DNA from: Copromyces sp. CBS 386.78
Lineage: Eukaryota > Ascomycota > Sordariomycetes > Sordariales > Sordariaceae
Length of the DNA stretch: 64,000 nucleotides
Assembly (NCBI GenBank): GCA_030685235.1
Contig: MU839170.1
Location: 1 to 64,000, forward strand
Reading direction: 5' to 3'
The notes beneath the pieces were generated by a model. The model ran no database searches and was not told the origin of the DNA. It saw only the letters and a list, made by a program, of their open reading frames with translations. Positions 14,280-24,960 of this stretch are shown piece after piece. The number at the start of each line of letters is the position of its first letter. Within the stretch, counting starts at the first letter, position 1. The position numbers and the translations under genes were made by a program.

Positions 14280-15620
14280 GGATATTGGTATTAATATTAT
14301 TACGGTATTCGTAAGCGTAATAACCAATTTAGGCGTAACGCTTATAAAGTCCGTTCTTTATATAATAATTAATAATCGCTTTATCGATTATATAGGATAA
14401 TTAAATATTAATAGTATTTATAGCGTCGAAATTTATAGTAATACTACCTTAGTTAATAGTATACTTGGGGGTAGCGGCGTTACCGGTACTAGTGCCGGTT
14501 TTAAAGTAGATATTAATTTTATTACGCTAGTCGCGCTCCTTTAAATTAGTAGCGAACTTACAATAGAGGGTAAACCATCTGTCGAAATCGTTATAAGTCG
14601 GGGTATCTTACTAATAAACAATAATATTACGGATTTTATTCGTAACCTTTATTTTTAAATAGTATATTTTTATAGCGTCGTTAAAATCGTATTTATTAAT
14701 GATAATAATAAATTTATCTTCGAAATCTAATTATTTAATACCCTTAGACATTTTAAAGGATTCGAAATCCCAGCGTACTTCGAGAGTAAAATCTATATAA
14801 TTATACTTCGTACCGAAGTATTCGAAAAGGGCCTCCGCGCTTACCTACTTCTACTTTATCGAATCTACCTCTTTAATAATAGGTATTACGTAGGGGGCCA
14901 AAGTCTTAAAAGCGTTACCGCCAAAATACGAAAGGATTTAAGCGAATTTATAACGCTTATTTTAATCGAATTACTAAGCATCCTAAAATTAATAGAACTA
15001 GATCTTATTTTTCTAATTTTAGAAAGCTTCGGCTCTCTTAACGGTAGAAGCATCTTCGCTGGTATAAGCGGCGGGGTCTTTATTAGTACGAGACTTAGGG
15101 GTGGCTATTTCTTCGTTATTAGAATTAAAGGCGGGGATAAAAGCGGGTATAGTAATATTATTGCGAACAACTTTCTTAAAAGCTCTAATTTAAGTCTTAG
15201 TAATCTTCTTAAATCTAGTATTAATTTCGTTAATTATAACGAAATTATTGCGGAGCTATTAAGCCTCCTATTAAAAGTTGGCGATTTCCTATTAAAAGTT
15301 AGTAACAATACTTTCTTAGTTAGCAATCTACTAATAAGCAACTTCAAAAGAATTTTAAGCGGCATTAGCGAATATATTAAGTTAAATTAAATCCGAATAA
15401 ATTAATTGGGTAAAAGTAATAATAATATAGGGAAAAACAATATATTAAATAAGTTTAAAAACGGTATTAAAGACTTCCTCCGCAACTAAATTTCCTAAAT
15501 ACTAGAAAGTAATACCGTTAAAGGTTTCTATAACGTTTTTAAAGAATTATTCGTACTTAAAGCCGACGATAATATTAATTATAGAAATAGCAACATTAAA
15601 ATTAATAATAAAGGCCGCCA
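14280..15620 (-). pseudogene. Gypsy gag relic with a RIP-destroyed zinc knuckle
   Basis: The minus-strand frame starting near 15620 reads MAAFIINFNVAIS and continues with stops to a basic C-terminal region. Around 14349-14302 the string YKRYA-IGYYAYEYRN is what a CKRCG.IGHYAYECRN C2HC zinc knuckle becomes when Cys (TGT) and His codons are converted to Tyr (TAT) by RIP. The capsid-like middle (about 15000-14600) contains ALFEYFGTKY and a W-F rich helix pattern. Not functional. Confidence 0.75.
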
Positions 15621-15875
15621 TTTAAATAATTATAATCGTTCTAATCAATACTTACTACCTTATAGCGTAAACAATATCCGTTAACTACTTTATAGCAACG
15701 AAAAAGAAATATAATCGCAATACAACAAAAGAGAGGTATAATCGCCGTACAACGGATTTTAATCTTGGTCGCGGTACGACGAAATCGCGGGCTCGTCGGA
15801 GATACTTACGACAGCAGCGGCGATAAACTTATCTTAAAGTATACGCGCGCAGTATAATAGTAAAGTACAACTAAC

Positions 15876-16118
15876 TATCACGGGGATAATACCGTTGGGG
15901 GGTATGGTTGGATATACATAATTATACGAGGAAGGAAAGAAGGAGAGGAGGAAGGAGTGCGGTCTAGATATAGGGTAGGCTATACCGTACCTAAATCCAG
16001 ACCGAGGCCCACTAATATATACGTACGATCCTATTAGCCAATAGCCAATAGGCACGACTGGCTATGCCTAGTCGTGCACGCAGTACCTAGTGGTACCATC
16101 ACAGGTAAGCCTGTGATA
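15876..16118 (-). repeat. 5' LTR of the gypsy element
   Basis: Upstream LTR in the element's orientation, with ends TATCAC and GTGATA forming a 6-bp inverted terminus. It is the less mutated of the pair and is followed at 16119 by the AGTAT target duplicate. Confidence 0.9.
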
Positions 16119-16123
16119 AGTAT

Positions 16124-17025
16124 AAAGCGCGGTTAGAGGAGAAGAAAAGGTTAGCTGAGTAAAAGCGTAAAAAAGGAAATCGATAGAAATAAAGGGAAGT
16201 TAATATTAGATTTACTACTTTTATAATAAGTTTATAGCGTTTATTTTATTTTTTTTCTTTTAGTAAATTTATAAGGAGGATTTATTATAAATTTAAAGGG
16301 AAGTTTAATTTAGGGAATTTTTTTACGTTTTTTTTTTAATAAAGGACTATAGGGTTATTAAGGGAGTAGGGTAGTTTATTATAAGTAGGAGTAAATTAGT
16401 TACTTAATTAAATATTATTAGTTATAAGTTTGAACTTTAAAAATAAAAGGAGTAGGAATTTCCTTCGAAATTTGGGAAGAGAGAGAGGTAGTTTAAACTA
16501 AATAATACTCCTTCTTAGAAGAATATATTTAAGTTTTAATTCTAAATTCGTTTTCCCATACTAAATTTATTCTTCTTTTATTTCGTAATCCCTTCTTAAG
16601 AAGATTAACGTTTAGATTTACTCCTTTAACTTCTTTTAAAGATCCGTTAAAGTATAATATTTTAATATTAGTTCTAATTTTTTCCAAGTGGTCGATAGTT
16701 GGTATGTGAGGATCTCCTCGTCTTCATTTTACGGATAGGATTCATTTTACGGCAGATCTATTCTCCTCTTTAAGGTATTGATTCTTATAATCTTTATATT
16801 AGTTAAATTAGTTTTTCTATAGTAGGGAGCTGGTCTCTCTTCCTATGTAGTATTTTCTACTCCAGATCAATGTGTTATTTAAGTTTCCCTAGATTAGAAA
16901 TAAGCTGCGGCAAAAGTTATAGTTAAGCTGTCCTTTAGCGTTTATGGTTATGTTTCTTATTTTACTCGGGGTTCTATTCTTTGCCGTCTTCGTCCTTGTA
17001 CGTTTTAAGATTGTCGGTGTAACAT
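16124..17025. other. RIP-degraded repeat grading into less mutated DNA
   Basis: 16124-16680 continues the AT-rich relic interrupted by the gypsy insertion. From about 16680 the composition becomes closer to balanced and no transposon motif or gene was recognised. Confidence 0.4.
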
Positions 17026-17988
17026 ATTAATGGGAATCTAGTCCCTTAGAAAACAGTTTTTTTACGATAACCGTAACCGCACGGTGGCTTCCGTTCAACT
17101 TAGAGTAACGGTTCTATAGAAAATAACCGTACACCTTAGAATAACTATTCCAAGCGAATCCCTAAGCTCTAATTAGCTGGAGGAAAATTGGAGCGCCATG
17201 TGCGATGGGCGGGAGCTAAAGAGTTGAAGAAACTCCTCTTTTGGGAAGGGGCGATGAAAGAAAGATGGTTGGAAGGTATAAATAAGAGAAAGAGAAAGAA
17301 GGAGAGAAAGAAGGAGAGAAAGAAGGAGAGAAAAAAGGATAACGTTAACTAAGGTTAGGATCCTTTAAAATATTAAAGTCCCATCAACTCCCCAATTTTC
17401 CCAATTTTATCCTTTTCATCACCATCATCACCATTATCACCATCATCACCATCATCATTATCATCATCATCATTAAATAAGTACGATTGCATCCTTATTT
17501 TTCGTTTACTAACTTCTATAGCGACGACGACAACGACAACGACGACGACGATGATAACGATAGTAGTAGTTTAATTTGGGTGGACGACGAAGGTTGGGTA
17601 ACGAAGATTGGGTAACGAAAATTGGGTGACGAAGATTGGGTAACGAAGATTGGGTGACAAAGACTTGGGAAAGCGAAGACTTAAGAAGGCGATGGTTGTA
17701 AAAGGGAAGTGACGAGCTAGATATTAGGAATATTGAGGGCTTGGTTACCTTACCCTTAGAAATGAGATGATTTCGTAATAAAAAAGAAAAAGGTAAGAGT
17801 TCCCATTGCTAAACCAAACTAACTAATTAGAGCCTAGGGATTCGCTTGGAACGGTTTTTTTGAGGTATACAGTTATTTTGCAAAGAACCGTTACTCTAAG
17901 CTGAACAGTTATTCTAGAATGAGGTGTTTGCTTACATTGAACGGTACCATACAGGTACGGTTTCCTAGGCCCCTAGATTCCTATTAAT
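17026..17988. mobile_element. ~0.96-kb element with ~170-bp terminal inverted repeats and simple-repeat core
   Basis: 17032-17205 and 17813-17982 are inverted copies. Shared blocks include GGAATCTAG at the tips, then GTTCAA, TTAGAGTAACGGTTCT, AATAACCGTA-like and CCAAGCGAATCCCTA. The hexamer ATTAAT flanks both tips; it is palindromic, so it may be a target duplication or part of the repeat. The core carries (GAGAAAGAAG)n-type repeats at about 17285-17335, (CATCAC/ATC)n at about 17418-17475, a GAC-rich run at about 17520-17560 and a 14-bp repeat at about 17585-17660. No transposase frame is present, so it is a non-autonomous or foldback element. Confidence 0.7.
17585..17665. repeat. 14-bp tandem repeat (TTGGGTAACGAAGA), about six copies
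   Basis: Imperfect head-to-tail copies with GTAACGAAGA / GTGACGAAGA variants, inside the core of the inverted-repeat element. Confidence 0.8.
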
Positions 17989-18675
17989 GCACCCGCTGCG
18001 TTCAGAAACCCACCTGCGGGTATTTCCGACACTGTGAGGTGGACAGAATACTTCCCGTATATCTAAGAGCTCCGGCAAACTGCATTGAGCCACACGCTCG
18101 TAATAGGACGACAGGGTGAACGGTCTACGAGCCCGAAAACTCAAGTGGTAGCTGGCGAGAAGGATAGAGGAATCATAGCTTGGGAAAGAAAGGGGGAAGC
18201 GGGGGGACAAGACATGAACAGGAGTCAAAGAACCTCTTAGGACTTCTGCTTGCGCAGATCAGGGATCTGCTACCTTTTCAAAGCCTCGAGCTAAGGAGAT
18301 GATCGAACGAGCAGGGAACACATGCTTGTACTTACTGAAGCGGGAATATAGGGAGGTTTGTAAAGGCTTTGTAGGGGGCTTCAAGGGTTGGTCTGACATT
18401 AAAGCAAAGGCAGGTTACCAAAGGTTTGCACGTCAACTACGGTTTGCACTCAGCGCGACCTCTGATTGGTTAGAATTTCGATATAAGAACGAAAAAGGAA
18501 GCTCCTTAAAAGGCCTTCTATAATATCCTTATTAGAAGGCTGTCCTTAGAAAGTTCTAGTAGGTAGGTTAGTACCTCTAGGCTAGCAGATTGGAGGCGGG
18601 GCAGTCCGAGAAATGACGCTACTCAAGTTAGTATACCTAGGTATTTACACTTCGCGCGAAACTTTTCGCGCGATG
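17989..18675. other. Non-RIP island without a recognised gene
   Basis: Balanced composition, in contrast to the flanks. Short open frames exist on both strands (for example 18299-18523) but show no family motif or intron signals. Probably unique or low-copy non-coding DNA, or an unrecognised old gene fragment. Confidence 0.4.
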
Positions 18676-18755
18676 AAAAAAGACGACCACCAGCGGGATT
18701 GAACTGGTGATCACAAGAAAGAGAGCGACGACGAGAACCATTGAGCCACTGGCCC
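18676..18755 (-). ncRNA. tRNA-like Pol III unit (probably a tRNA-derived pseudogene)
   Basis: On the minus strand GGGCCAG is followed by a perfect A-box, TGGCTCAATGG. Further on comes a B-box-like GTTCAATCC and then a T6 terminator (18676-18681). The tips partly pair (GGCCAG with CTGGT). The middle does not form proper D and anticodon arms, and the T arm closes only with an enlarged loop, so this is not a normal tRNA gene. Confidence 0.4.
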
Positions 18756-19310
18756 AATTGATTGATAAGGTTTGAATGATCTCATTGATAAAGGTGAGAC
18801 GTTGAATTCCGGGAAAGAACCATTGTCAACTTTGGGGAATTTGGGTCTTAGGAAGGAGCCACCAATTGGAGCCAATTAGAAGTCAGATATCTCCTTGCTT
18901 GCAAAGCCTAGTTTGCGTGCAAACTCTAGTTGTCTTAACAAAGCTTCACGGCTTCCCTATTTTCCCGCTACGGTATCTTCTATCAATCACCAAAACTAGA
19001 TACGAACATGTAAAATACTTGCTTGAATTTAACGAATAATCCGAAGTTGGTGTTCGCCATCTATCCTCATTGACATTCCGCTTCTGTGTCATCAGTCGTC
19101 GTATTTCCGTGCATCGGCATCGCTAGCCCTCTCTGGTTCTTCTTATCACTCTGATAAGACTGGTGATCAAACGCGACAACCAAAAAAAAGACGCAATTAT
19201 AGAGAAAAAAGGGGCAAAGAGGAAGAAGAAACGTCCAAGCCGAAATGTAACGAAAGAAATGGCAAACGAAACTCAACCAAAAAAAATCGCAACTGGGAGG
19301 ATTGAGGACT
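18756..19310. other. Intervening sequence, no gene seen
   Basis: Balanced composition with short open frames only. It includes a short interrupted direct repeat of GCAAA.CTAG at about 18900-18930. No motif was recognised. Confidence 0.4.
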
Positions 19311-19360
19311 GAACGCGAATTGAACGCGTGACCGTAAATACTCAACTAGTAAACACCGTA
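19311..19360 (-). ncRNA. tRNA-like 3' half (T arm intact)
   Basis: On the minus strand 19329-19313 form a perfect T arm: stem ACGCG / CGCGT around loop TTCAATT. It is preceded by GGTC, the usual variable-loop position, and by a degenerate arm TACT-AGTTG-AGTA. The B-box consensus GTTCAATTC is satisfied. The 5' half lies in RIP-mutated DNA and is not recognisable. Probably a tRNA pseudogene or the head of a SINE. Confidence 0.35.
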
Positions 19361-19369
19361 CTTTAATAA

Positions 19370-20734
19370 TTACAAAAATCCCTCCTATATAAATATATAA
19401 ACCTCTCTCTATCGCAATCTTATTAAAACATTACTATCTAATAATATAATAATTATTTAATTTATATCCTCCTCTTCCTAACTATCGCTATTATAACTAT
19501 TTAAACCCCTAACCGGGCTAAATTAAACATTATTCAACCGTATCTTTTTATACTACCTAAACTAATAGGAGCCACTCCTACAATTAATATATTTACCCTC
19601 CTTCTTCTACTTATTCTTTTACTTCTAAAACAACGAAACTACTATAATAATAATAGAAATATCTATAAAATTACCAACATTATTATTAACTATAATTTAC
19701 TTTAATAAAAATAAAGAGGTTAAAAAAGAATTACTATTAAATTGGCGAAAATAAACGAATAAATCTAAATACTATTCTAACACATCAATATAATCACTAA
19801 AACAATACTTCTAATCGTTATTTAAAATAATGGAAAACTAGCTAACCTTAATAAAATCCAGCCAAAAATCTACATAAATACAATATAACACCTCTTTAAA
19901 ATGCACAAAAAAGGGGGCTATAAATTCACCGCCTTTTTAACATAAGTAATAGAACTCTTACCTAACTCTTTTAACTATATTTAAATTACCGTAAATAAAT
20001 TAGAACTTTTCAATAAACTTATATAGCGAACAGAGAAATATAGCAAAGGCAACGAAAAGCTTCTTAATAAAAGGCGAAAAGCAAGCGAACAAATAATAAA
20101 ACTACGCTTCTATATCGCTAATAGCGAACCTATCTATATAGAATTTAGCCTCAACGCTAAGAACCCAAATTTCGAAATCCTCCTTATTTCCCGAGAACTT
20201 TTCAAAGTACGGAAATACCGGCTTCGGGATCGCAGGGATCGCAAAGGTCGCCGAAGACTTATTAACGGCAATAACTTCGGTCAATAATATTTAGAATATA
20301 GCCGTAAACTACTACAATCGTTCTTAAGGGTCCTACGACCAAGGGATCGCAGGGAAAGCTAATACTATTATTAAAGGGGATAGAAGTCCGGGCAGCAAGC
20401 GACGGTAAATAAGGGATTTTCATTACTAACGGAAAAAGCAACGATAAAATACTTTTAGGCGTACTTGCGAGAAAATAGCAACGTGGGTACTTAAAAAGAA
20501 GGTTAAATATAATATAACGGGTCTACAAGAATAAGGCACAGCGAGTAGTCGTATAAGGTTAAAATACTATATTTGACAAAGAGAGCAAGAGAGAAGACTA
20601 CGTAAAAGGCGCAATCTAGAAAAGGTTTTATAGACTACCGTACCAAGGCCGGGGCAGCCGAGCCAGAGCCTCGCAGCCCAGGTCATAACCTGGTATTAAC
20701 CAAGTTACAACCTTAGGGCGCTAGCCCCATAACA
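19370..20734 (-). mobile_element. RIP-damaged LTR element relic, LTR plus gag only
   Basis: The minus strand begins at 20734 with TGTTATGGGGCTAGCGCC, a typical LTR start, and has a TATA-like GTCTATAAAACC near 20625. About 450 bp further on, a frame (20284-20102) reads FPYFEKFSGNKEDFEIWVLS. This matches the N-terminal capsid pattern PEKFSG....F..W.. of retrotransposon Gag. Degenerate capsid-like sequence continues to about 19700 (APFFVHFKEVLY, DYIDVLE). No RT or integrase follows before the tRNA-like fragment at 19.36 kb, so it is a truncated or gag-only element. Confidence 0.5.
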
Positions 20735-22384
20735 GTATTATATATTTAATATATTTGTACTATATTTGGTTTTAATTATAAATTACAATATTAAAGCCTA
20801 ATAAATTATAAGCTAAGTATATTCTAATATTAAAAATTAGAACCAACGGCCGGTAATCTTATAATATATATCAATTATATTATTTTTTTATAGTAAATTA
20901 TTACCTCGTAGGATATAAGAAGTTAAAGAATTTTTATACTTATACTTATAAAATGTTTTCGTATTTCGTCTAACTACTATAGAATATATAATTTCTACGT
21001 AATTACTAAAATATAATTAGAGTTTGGACGATCCCTTTTTAATTTAATCGCCGCTATAAGGGCCGTTAACGATTTTCCTAAACCTATTTTATTATAAAAA
21101 AACGCTCTTCGGAACGGTAAGTAAATTAAGCGGTATAATTTTACTACGTTACTCGCTTATTAAAATTAGAATTTAGTTTGAAGTATATTAAATAACTTAT
21201 TAAGTTCATTAATAGTAATTAATTAAAATTTATAAAGATTCTTCTATTAAATATTAAATAGTTAAATATTTTCTTAATATATAGTAAACTTAAATAAAAT
21301 TTAAGAATACCCATTTAAATAAATAGTATTATATTTACGTATTCGATATTAAATAAATTATTAATAATAAACCCTCGTATACCTTCGAATTTACTCCCGA
21401 CTTCTATAATTTCCGAAAATTTTATATTTAATTAATTAGGATCTTCTAAAATAGTTTTAATTATTTTGCCGCGCTTTTAAACTACTTCTATAATAGGATT
21501 ACTAAGGTTTCTATTAATTCGGCTATATTTTACGTCGTTTTTAATAGTATTTTAATACTTTAAATACTATATCTTTTCGGTATATAGGGTATAAATATCA
21601 ATAGTAACGTTAGGCCTTATTTATAATAATAGATTATTAACTTTTAAAGAAATTAAATATTCGAATTTAAATTAAGAGAATTTTTCGATAGCTTTTTATT
21701 TTTCTTTACAAATATACTTTATAAATACTAAAATTGCCGGGTCCCTAAAGTAATCAATTAATAAGTAAGTTCGGTAATTTACCCGTTCTCTTCCTCCCCC
21801 CTACCCCCTAAAAAAAAAAAGAAGAAAAATGCTGAACGGATTATAATATATAAATATTTCTAGGCAATTAGCGCAATGGATAGAAAGTATTACTAATATA
21901 TTATTTATATTATTATTTATTACGTAATTACTATTAGAGTTAACCCCTTCAATTAATATTATAATAGGGGAATATATTTAATATTATAAAAATATTCGTT
22001 TCGGTTAATATTTATTTAGTATTATTATTATAAAGGAAGAGAAAGAAGAAGAAGGAATCGACTAAAGCTTTTTATACCCAAAGACTATACTACCTCTCTT
22101 AATTTGCAACCTCCTCCTTCTTATTTCCTAAGGAAATTTTAATCTTAATTATTAAATAAATAAATACCAGCGTTAATATAAAATAGAAGGAATAAAAAAT
22201 AAAATTTAAATAAACGGTTCAACTTTAGACGGATAAATTTATAATTAAACGGAAATTAATTTTCAAAATAGATAAAAGTATTAAATTATAGCTATAAACC
22301 AAAGAAAAAAGGGAAAAAAGGTAAAGTTCTTTATCTTTTAATTTTCTATAAATTAACGAAGTATAAATTTGGGGGCTAGTCTAA
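20735..22384. other. RIP-degraded repeat DNA
   Basis: AT-rich with no open frames. At 21869-21879 a perfect tRNA A-box (TAGCGCAATGG) stands out in mutated surroundings, with a TTCAATT-containing segment about 70 bp later, so a RIP-mutated tRNA-derived element may lie at 21862-21970. Otherwise nothing was recognised. Confidence 0.4.
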
Positions 22385-23267
22385 ATATTTATATATATTT
22401 AAGAGAAAGTCTATTCGTACGGTTACGATTGTCTATTTGAACGGTGATCCACTTTTTCCCTTACACTTATCCCTAACCCTACTATCCCCTCCTTGCTAGC
22501 ACTAATCTCGCTCGTACCGCGACCGCTAAGCTCCTAGATTATAGCCTATTATACCCCCCTATACAGCATACGTATCGTTAATAGCCGTAACAATCGCTGA
22601 TAGCTAATTGCTAATAGCCGTGATAGTTACTAACAGCCGTGACAGCCGTGATAGCTGTAACAATCGCTAATAGCCGTAATAGCCGTAATAGCCGTAATAG
22701 CCGTAATAATCGCTGACAGCCGTAATAATCGCTAATAGCCAATCGCTAATAGCCGTGACAGTCACTGATAGCTGTAATAATCGCTGATAGCCGTAATAGC
22801 CGTGACAGCTATAATAGTCGCTAATAGCCGTGATAATCGCTAATAGCCGTGACAATCGCTGACAGCCGTAACAATTGCTAACAGCCGTAATAATCGCTAA
22901 TAGCTGTAATAGTCGCTAATAGCTGTGACAGCTATGACAATCCCTCAATTAATCGCTCAATTGAGCGACGAGCGATGTGCGACTGTACGATGTGCGACCG
23001 TACCGCTAAGTGCCTTGTAAAGTATATTGTAAAATGCCTTGTAAAGTGCGATATGGGGGTGCATATCTGGTCTGGGCACTGCGGTCTGATGTCACGCGTG
23101 AAAGAATAGTAATGCCCAGATTTCTAGGCGAAATTTTCGAAAGAATATATGTGATATCTGTGGCCGCGCGAGGGTTAGGGATATGTGTGAAGGAAAAAGT
23201 GGATTACCGTTTAAATAGATAATTGTGACCGTGCGAATAGACTTTCTCATATTTAAATATTGTAAAA
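22385..23267. mobile_element. ~0.88-kb element with ~100-bp terminal inverted repeats and minisatellite core
   Basis: 22385-22480 and 23171-23267 are inverted copies sharing GAGAAAGTCTATTCG, CACGGT/TACGGT, TCTATTT(G/A)AACGGT, ATCCACTTTTTCC and, innermost, CCCTAACCCT. The core is a degenerate minisatellite (22566-22960) followed by about 200 bp of balanced sequence with no transposase frame. Target duplications were not identified because the flanks are RIP-mutated. The architecture parallels the element at 17026-17988, but the inverted repeats are different. Confidence 0.65.
22566..22960. repeat. Degenerate minisatellite built on TAATAGCCG / AATCGC units
   Basis: About 390 bp composed of 9-bp steps (TAATAGCCG, TGACAGCCG) interspersed with AATCGC. 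Differences between units are mostly transitions, consistent with RIP on a tandem array. Confidence 0.85.
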
Positions 23268-24960
23268 TAATAAGAAAAATACCCTAATTCAATAATTATT
23301 TGATATATAGGATCTTTCTATACTTAATTATAACTCTATATATATAAAAATTATTTAGTATTAACCTTATTATATAAGATTTATTATTTACGGATCTATA
23401 TTTATAATAAATAACGAATAAAAGGTCCTTTTTATACTATAGACTTATATAGAATTAATAATATAAAAAAAAAACCGAAACCTAAACCGAAAAACGATTA
23501 TGCAAGTACTATTTATAAGTCCTTCCCTAATATTAGTCCTAAAATCCTCTTAAATATTAATTCCCTCTATAATTATAAATTTTTTATTATATTAATTAAT
23601 TAATTATAGTATACTATTACTATTATTAATATTATCTAAATATTTAACTTTAATACGTTAAGAAGACCGATCTAAATTTTAAACCCTTTATTTAATATAA
23701 TAATAAATCTTTATCGTCGGATTCCTTTTCTTCTACTAGGGTAGAAGCGGCTATAATAATATTATTAATAATTTTAAAGGTAACGAACTATTTGCATAAG
23801 TAAATTAACTCCTTTTTAAGAAGAGCAGTGGCCGCCGGGCTAGTAACACTAATATCGATAAAAGTTACAACGTCGGCGCTATTTATAATTAGAATTTTAT
23901 ATTAATATTAAAAATTAAAAATTAGGATTTACATATAGGGGTAGGATAAATTTATAAAAAAAAGGTTATATAACCTTTTAACGATATTTTTAACCGCTAT
24001 TTAAACCCATTCTTTAAAAGGGTTAAAATCCTATTTTAATTTAGCCTCTAAAAAGAAATTAGGAAAAAAGTAATAGCCCTCACTAATTTTTAAATAAAAT
24101 TAATATATACTAAGACTAATATAGAAATAAATTTATTCGTCCTTAAAGTATTTAATATAAAGATATGCGGGTAGGGCGGGCGAGGCGGGCGAATTGGTAC
24201 GCTATTTTAAATATATAGTTAATTAATTATATAAAAATAATATTATAATAAATTAAAATAAATAAAAAATAATATTACGAAAATATTATTATAAAAGAAA
24301 AATATATAAACTTACGAAAGTAAACTCTAATTTATTCCTAACCGAAATTAAGGAGGCGCGGTATTCCGTACGACGTTTAATATAGCGAACGCGTATAGCG
24401 GCCAAACGAATTTAATAAGCTTTGCAACGCTCCTTAATCGCCGCCGAAAGCGGCTAATTATAATTACAAAATATAGTAGGTATAGTAAAGGCGTAATTTA
24501 ATATAAATATTTATTTACTAATTATCCTATTAGCGGGTTATTTCATAAATAATAATTCGTTTAATCGACGGCGCTTCTAACTTAAACGAATAGTAATTTA
24601 ATAATTAAAAAGAATTGAATAAAATTACTTATAGTATTAATAAAGTAAATAACTATCGATTACCCGTTAGTAAAATGATTTTATTAATAAGTACGACTGG
24701 GATAATAATAATTTATATTAGTATGTAAAATAGCCGAAGCCGAGAATAGAGAATAAGAAATTGGGCGGAAGGTGGGCGTAGGTAAAAAAAAAATACGCGG
24801 CGGCGGTAATAGTTGCGGCGGCGGTAATAGTTACGGCAGTTAAAGAAAAAAAAAAAAAAAAGAGGAAAGGAGGAAGAGTAGATTGCTAGATTGTTAATTG
24901 TTTTAACGAGAGGAAGGGGGATGCGCTAGTGGGGTAGCGCGCAAATATAAGTGGAGCTAT
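23268..24960. other. RIP-degraded repeat DNA, right end of the AT-rich block
   Basis: AT-rich with no open frames. It includes a short GC-rich tandem (GCGGCGGCGGTAATAGTT, about two and a half copies) at about 24796-24835 and an A16-type run at 24846-24861. No domain was recognised. Confidence 0.5.

Larger units (their letters stand above)
8714..16118 (-). mobile_element. Complete but RIP-inactivated Ty3/gypsy chromovirus-type LTR retrotransposon
   Basis: Two 243-bp direct repeats (8714-8956 and 15876-16118) bound the element. Each begins TATCAC, and the intact right copy ends GTGATA. The 5-bp target duplication AGTAT is perfect at 8709-8713 and 16119-16123. On the minus strand the internal region reads gag with a C2HC knuckle, protease, RT, RNase H, integrase and a chromodomain-like tail, which is the Ty3/gypsy order. 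The LTRs differ at about 23 sites by my count, all of them transitions, as RIP predicts. Stops occur throughout, so the element cannot be coding. The primer-binding site was not identified with confidence. Confidence 0.9.

Noticed and set aside
22566..22960. Possible CRISPR-like or repeat-spacer array
   Set aside because: Units are adjacent 9-bp minisatellite steps with no unique spacers, in a eukaryotic repeat element.
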